Shown piece by piece: positions 6,063-8,558 of a stretch of 8,558 bases of DNA. The stretch lies in NCBI GenBank assembly GCA_003454335.1, contig DMKK01000259.1, forward strand, positions 1-8,558, in the 5' to 3' direction. Position 1 is the first letter of the stretch; the number at the start of each line of letters is the position of its first letter. The position numbers and the translations under genes are program-made. The DNA is from Gammaproteobacteria bacterium. Its GTDB lineage: Bacteria; Pseudomonadota; Gammaproteobacteria; UBA9214. Under the pieces are notes generated by a model. The model had not been told where the DNA came from. It saw only the letters and a program-made list of their open reading frames with translations, and ran no database searches.

Positions 6063-7451
6063 ATGAGTCAACTCTCAAGAACTGAGCGAATTCTGTGCCT
6101 GTTTACTGAAGTGAAGCCCGGCGAGGGAGGCACGGCAGTAATGATGTTCGCCAATGTGTTCCTGATTCTGCTGGCCTACTATTTCATCAAGCCCCTGCGT
6201 GAGGGCTGGATCGCGGTGTCGGATGTCGAAGGGCTGTCGAAGATGGAGGTCAAGGCCTATTCCAGTTTCGTGCAAAGCATTGTTTTGCTGTTTGTTGTCG
6301 GCTGGTACGCGCGCCTGGCAGACCGCTGGGACCGGGTCACACTGTTTACCCGGGCGACACTGTTCTGTATCTCCAACATGGTGCTTTTCTGGTTTCTGCA
6401 GCCGAGCTTTTTCTTCGAGGAGTTGCCACTCTCGGGCATTGTGTATTACCTGTGGGTGGGGATGTTCGGGGTGTTCGTGGTTGCCCAGTTCTGGACCTTC
6501 TGTGCTGATATCTACACCAATGAGCGGGGCAAGCGCATGTTGCCCTTTATCGCCATTGGCGCGACCTCGGGTGCAGCAGCCGGATCCTGGCTGGTGGACC
6601 AGCTGGTAAAATCGGGGTTGGTGCCGACCGAGGCACTGCTGCTGGTGGCTATCGCACCGCTGCTAATTTCAATTATTCTGGTCCGCAAGGTCGAACAGCG
6701 GGAAGGTCAGCGCGCAGGGCTTATTGATGAAACGGCGGCGGATCAAGATGCTGGTACCGCCGCTAAGCCTGAGAAGGCCAGTATCTGGAGTGGTGCAAAA
6801 CTTGTGCTGGTCAGCAAGTTTCTGCTGCTGGCAGCGCTGGTGACCCTGTTCACCAACTGGGTCAATACTAATGGTGAGAACCTGTTGTTCCGGGTGATTC
6901 AGGAGTCCCTGGCCGTCACTGCACAGGAGCAGGCCGTTGCTGCCGGTCAGCCCATGCTGGAGTTCATTCGGGATGGTACCACCACCTTTTATGGCAACTT
7001 TTACTTCTGGGTAAATATCGTGGCCCTGCTATTGCAGGCCTTTGTCGCTTCCCGTTTGTTGAAGTACGGCGGCTTTGCCGCCATCCTGCTGATCCTGCCG
7101 GTCATCGCCCTGATGTCATACTCGGTGATGGCGCTGCTGCCGGTGCTGGCGGTCGTTAAACTTATGAAGATTGCCGAGAATGCTACTGATTATTCACTAA
7201 ATAATACCTCTCGCCATGTCCTGTGGCTGCCGGTCAGTTCTGCAATGAAGTTCCGGGGCAAGCCTGCCATTGATACCCTGTACGTGCGCCTGGGTGATGG
7301 TCTGGCAGCTATTACGGTACTGGTTGGCGTGCACGTGCTGGCCCTGGCCACGGCGGAGTTTTTTGCCTTCAATGTGTTCCTGGTGCTTTGCTGGCTGGTG
7401 GCCGGTGTACTGCTGGTCAGGGAGCATCGGCGTGCCTCTGAAGCAGGATAG
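6063..7451 (+). CDS. Polytopic membrane transporter, TLC (ATP:ADP antiporter)-like
   Basis: The protein has 462 residues with about ten to twelve hydrophobic segments, including about 28-42, 68-84, 93-112, 124-146, 162-178, 190-207, 247-263, 313-330, 337-364, 412-430 and 433-452. Residues 17-50 (VKPGEGG, then NVFLILLAYYFIKPLREGWI) and 370-415 (ENATDYSLNNTSRH, LPVSSAMKFRGKPAIDTLYVRLGDG) match the pattern I know from the nucleotide-transporter-like (TLC, ATP:ADP antiporter) branch of the major facilitator superfamily. A charged cytoplasmic loop lies at about 208-242. True nucleotide exchangers belong to intracellular bacteria and plastids. Free-living bacteria carry distant relatives of unknown substrate, so ATP/ADP exchange should not be assumed. 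The conserved PGEG segment argues for the ATG at 6063 although no Shine-Dalgarno precedes it; a GGAGG before Met27 suggests a possible shorter form. It is flanked by intergenic regions on both sides and appears monocistronic. Confidence 0.75.
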   Translation: MSQLSRTERILCLFTEVKPGEGGTAVMMFANVFLILLAYYFIKPLREGWIAVSDVEGLSKMEVKAYSSFVQSIVLLFVVGWYARLADRWDRVTLFTRATLFCISNMVLFWFLQPSFFFEELPLSGIVYYLWVGMFGVFVVAQFWTFCADIYTNERGKRMLPFIAIGATSGAAAGSWLVDQLVKSGLVPTEALLLVAIAPLLISIILVRKVEQREGQRAGLIDETAADQDAGTAAKPEKASIWSGAKLVLVSKFLLLAALVTLFTNWVNTNGENLLFRVIQESLAVTAQEQAVAAGQPMLEFIRDGTTTFYGNFYFWVNIVALLLQAFVASRLLKYGGFAAILLILPVIALMSYSVMALLPVLAVVKLMKIAENATDYSLNNTSRHVLWLPVSSAMKFRGKPAIDTLYVRLGDGLAAITVLVGVHVLALATAEFFAFNVFLVLCWLVAGVLLVREHRRASEAG

Positions 7452-7563
7452 TAGCGGTTGCAGGATATGTTTCATGATGCTGCAAACATCGGGGCGGCAT
7501 CCATCTAACGCTGATTTCTGCTCACAAAGTGTTGCAAATATATGTGTCATGAGCTTGTTCTGG

Positions 7564-7592
7564 TTGACTTAAATTAAGGTTGAAACTAGAAT
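7564..7592 (+). promoter_or_regulatory. Sigma-70 promoter of the VWA-OmpA lipoprotein gene
   Basis: TTGACT (7564-7569) and TAGAAT (7587-7592) are separated by exactly 17 bases. Transcription would begin near 7599, leaving an untranslated leader of about 90 bases. The rest of the gap (7452-7563) shows no strong terminator for the transporter gene; only a weak imperfect inverted repeat, TTGCAG...CTGCAA, is visible at about 7457-7485. Confidence 0.7.
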
Positions 7593-7644
7593 TTGCCGTC
7601 TTCGGCCTGCTATAGATCGCGGTTGGAGTCTGGGACACGAATAA

Positions 7645-7683
7645 CCCTCCCTTGTTGCTGCGGGAGAAACCAAAAACAGGGAG
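7645..7683 (+). promoter_or_regulatory. Leader with two competing pairings around the ribosome binding site
   Basis: CTCCCT (7647-7652) can pair with GGGAG at 7662-7666, a small hairpin that leaves the ribosome site free. It can also pair with AGGGAG at 7678-7683, which is the ribosome binding site; that pairing extends to AACAGGGAG against CTCCCT-T-GTT with one bulged base. The two folds exclude each other. AGGGAG touches the ATG at 7684 and sits six bases before the ATG at 7690, so it favours the latter as start. Confidence 0.42.
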
Positions 7684-7689
7684 ATGAAC

Positions 7690-8558
7690 ATGGCAATATC
7701 TTTACGAGCAACCTTATTATCTATTACCTCGGCCGCGCTTCTGGCAGGTTGTGCAGGTACTCCATACAGCCCAACGTCCTTTACACCTGCAACTATCGAT
7801 ACCTCGGCCTACGCCGCGAAAGTGGACGCCTTCGTCGTGGTGATGGATGCCTCGTCTTCAATGAAATTTGATTTCGAAGACCGCAGTAATTTCTACAACG
7901 CCAAGGATGTGGTTACCCACATGAACCAGACGATCCCCGAGTTGGGCTACCAGTCTGCGCTGGTGGGTTTCGGTTCCGGTTCCTGTGTTAACCGCGAAGA
8001 TGCCAGGGTCGTTTATGGTCCGACAACCTATCAGACCGCTGATTTCTCCAACGGCCTGGCAATGCTCGAGTGCGCTGGCGGTGTGACACCGATGGCAGAT
8101 GGTGTCAAAGTCGGTGGTGGTACAGTAAAAGGCTCGGGCCAGATTGCCCTGATTCTCGTCAGTGATTTCTGGGAAATCAACAGCGATGCCGTGATCGCAA
8201 CGGTAGACAAGCTGAAGGCTGACTATGGTGACAGGCTGTGTGTTCATACCATCAAGGTCGGTGATACCACCCAGGGTGGCGATTTGACCGCGGCGCTTGC
8301 CGGTACTAACAGCTGTGGTTCTTCGGTCGATGCTGCTTCGCTGGCATCGTCTGCTGCCATGTCAGCCTATGTGACCGACGTGCTGCTGACACCTGCTACC
8401 GTCGTTAAGTACGAGAAAAACACCATGTCTGCATCCGCACTGTTCGATCATGACAAAGCAACCCTCAAGGACGAAGGCAAGGCAGCGTTGCATGTCCTGG
8501 ATGAGTCCATCAAGGCCAAGGGCGCAAGTGTGGTTGATATTGATGTCATCGGCCATAC
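7690..8558 (+). CDS. VWA-domain lipoprotein with C-terminal OmpA-like domain (3' end outside window)
   Basis: The first 289 codons are present and the frame is open at the window end. The protein begins MAISLRATLLSITSAALLAG with a lipobox L-A-G-C and lipidated Cys21; the next residue is Ala, so outer-membrane sorting is expected. Residues 45-230 are a von Willebrand A domain: VVVMDASSSM gives the metal-site D53-x-S55-x-S57, GVTPMADG supplies T133, and LILVSDFW gives D159. Four further Cys (99, 128, 184, 209) could form two disulfides. From about 245 an OmpA-like domain starts (ASALFDHDKATLKDEGKAAL, then VVDIDVIGH), the type that binds diaminopimelate in peptidoglycan; its key residues lie beyond the window. 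The likely role is an outer-membrane lipoprotein that holds the cell wall and a protein partner at the same time. An ATG at 7684 would add Met-Asn but abuts the ribosome site. The gene has its own promoter and a structured leader. Confidence 0.9.
   Translation, partial: MAISLRATLLSITSAALLAGCAGTPYSPTSFTPATIDTSAYAAKVDAFVVVMDASSSMKFDFEDRSNFYNAKDVVTHMNQTIPELGYQSALVGFGSGSCVNREDARVVYGPTTYQTADFSNGLAMLECAGGVTPMADGVKVGGGTVKGSGQIALILVSDFWEINSDAVIATVDKLKADYGDRLCVHTIKVGDTTQGGDLTAALAGTNSCGSSVDAASLASSAAMSAYVTDVLLTPATVVKYEKNTMSASALFDHDKATLKDEGKAALHVLDESIKAKGASVVDIDVIGH

Noticed and set aside
5866..6066. Plus-strand frame of 66 codons before the transporter
   Set aside because: It includes the VGWVKRS-type dispersed repeat, has a GTG start with the purine run directly against it, and shows no domain. 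It is kept only as a possible upstream ORF in the findings.
7457..7485. Possible terminator behind the transporter gene
   Set aside because: The inverted repeat has only six paired bases at its base, a large imperfect loop and no T-run.
7593..7871. Plus-strand frame of 92 codons across the VWA leader
   Set aside because: It overlaps the lipoprotein start in another frame; the lipobox and VWA motifs identify the real frame.
7858..8247. Minus-strand frame of 129 codons near the right end
   Set aside because: It is antisense to the VWA domain and matches nothing I recognise.

Overview
The window looks like chromosomal DNA of a Gram-negative bacterium, most likely a gammaproteobacterium. The reasons are: lipobox and Sec-type leaders, an OmpA-type lipoprotein, a periplasmic YceI protein, moderately GC-rich genes with AT-rich control regions, and two kinds of dispersed intergenic repeat that I associate with environmental gammaproteobacteria. 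The genus cannot be told from the sequence. I see no tRNA, rRNA, CRISPR array, transposase or phage gene.

Layout: (1) 1-1653, minus strand: a fumarylacetoacetate-hydrolase (FAH) family protein with an export or lipoprotein leader, followed 33 bp later by the start of a small lipoprotein that leaves the window. (2) 1680-4244: a membrane Ser/Thr protein kinase on the minus strand (N-terminal Cache-type sensor, C-terminal kinase) with arrays of CACGGAA-type repeats on both sides. The array behind its stop codon can fold into a long hairpin followed by a T-run and may be its terminator. (3) 4245-5045, plus strand: a PP2C-type phosphatase divergent from the kinase, so the two probably form a kinase/phosphatase pair sharing a 366-bp intergenic region. 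A terminator-like hairpin lies just before the phosphatase. (4) 5033-5719, minus strand: an exported YceI-family protein whose 3' end overlaps that of the phosphatase by 13 bp. Its promoter has interleaved palindromic half-sites covering the -35/-10 region. (5) 6063-7451, plus strand: a polytopic membrane protein of the TLC/ATP:ADP-antiporter-like group. (6) 7690 to the end, plus strand: a lipoprotein with a von Willebrand A domain followed by the start of an OmpA-like peptidoglycan-binding domain, with a good sigma-70 promoter and a leader that can fold in two ways around the ribosome binding site.

How the genes fit together: the kinase and phosphatase are the clearest functional unit, a reversible Ser/Thr phosphorylation switch driven by a signal sensed outside the inner membrane. 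The other genes mostly concern the cell envelope (two lipoproteins, YceI, VWA-OmpA, a membrane transporter). Their proximity suggests, but does not show, that envelope functions are targets. Most of the unusual material lies between the genes: the repeat arrays, the YceI operator, the phosphatase leader hairpin and the VWA leader. I did not find a wholly new multi-gene system.
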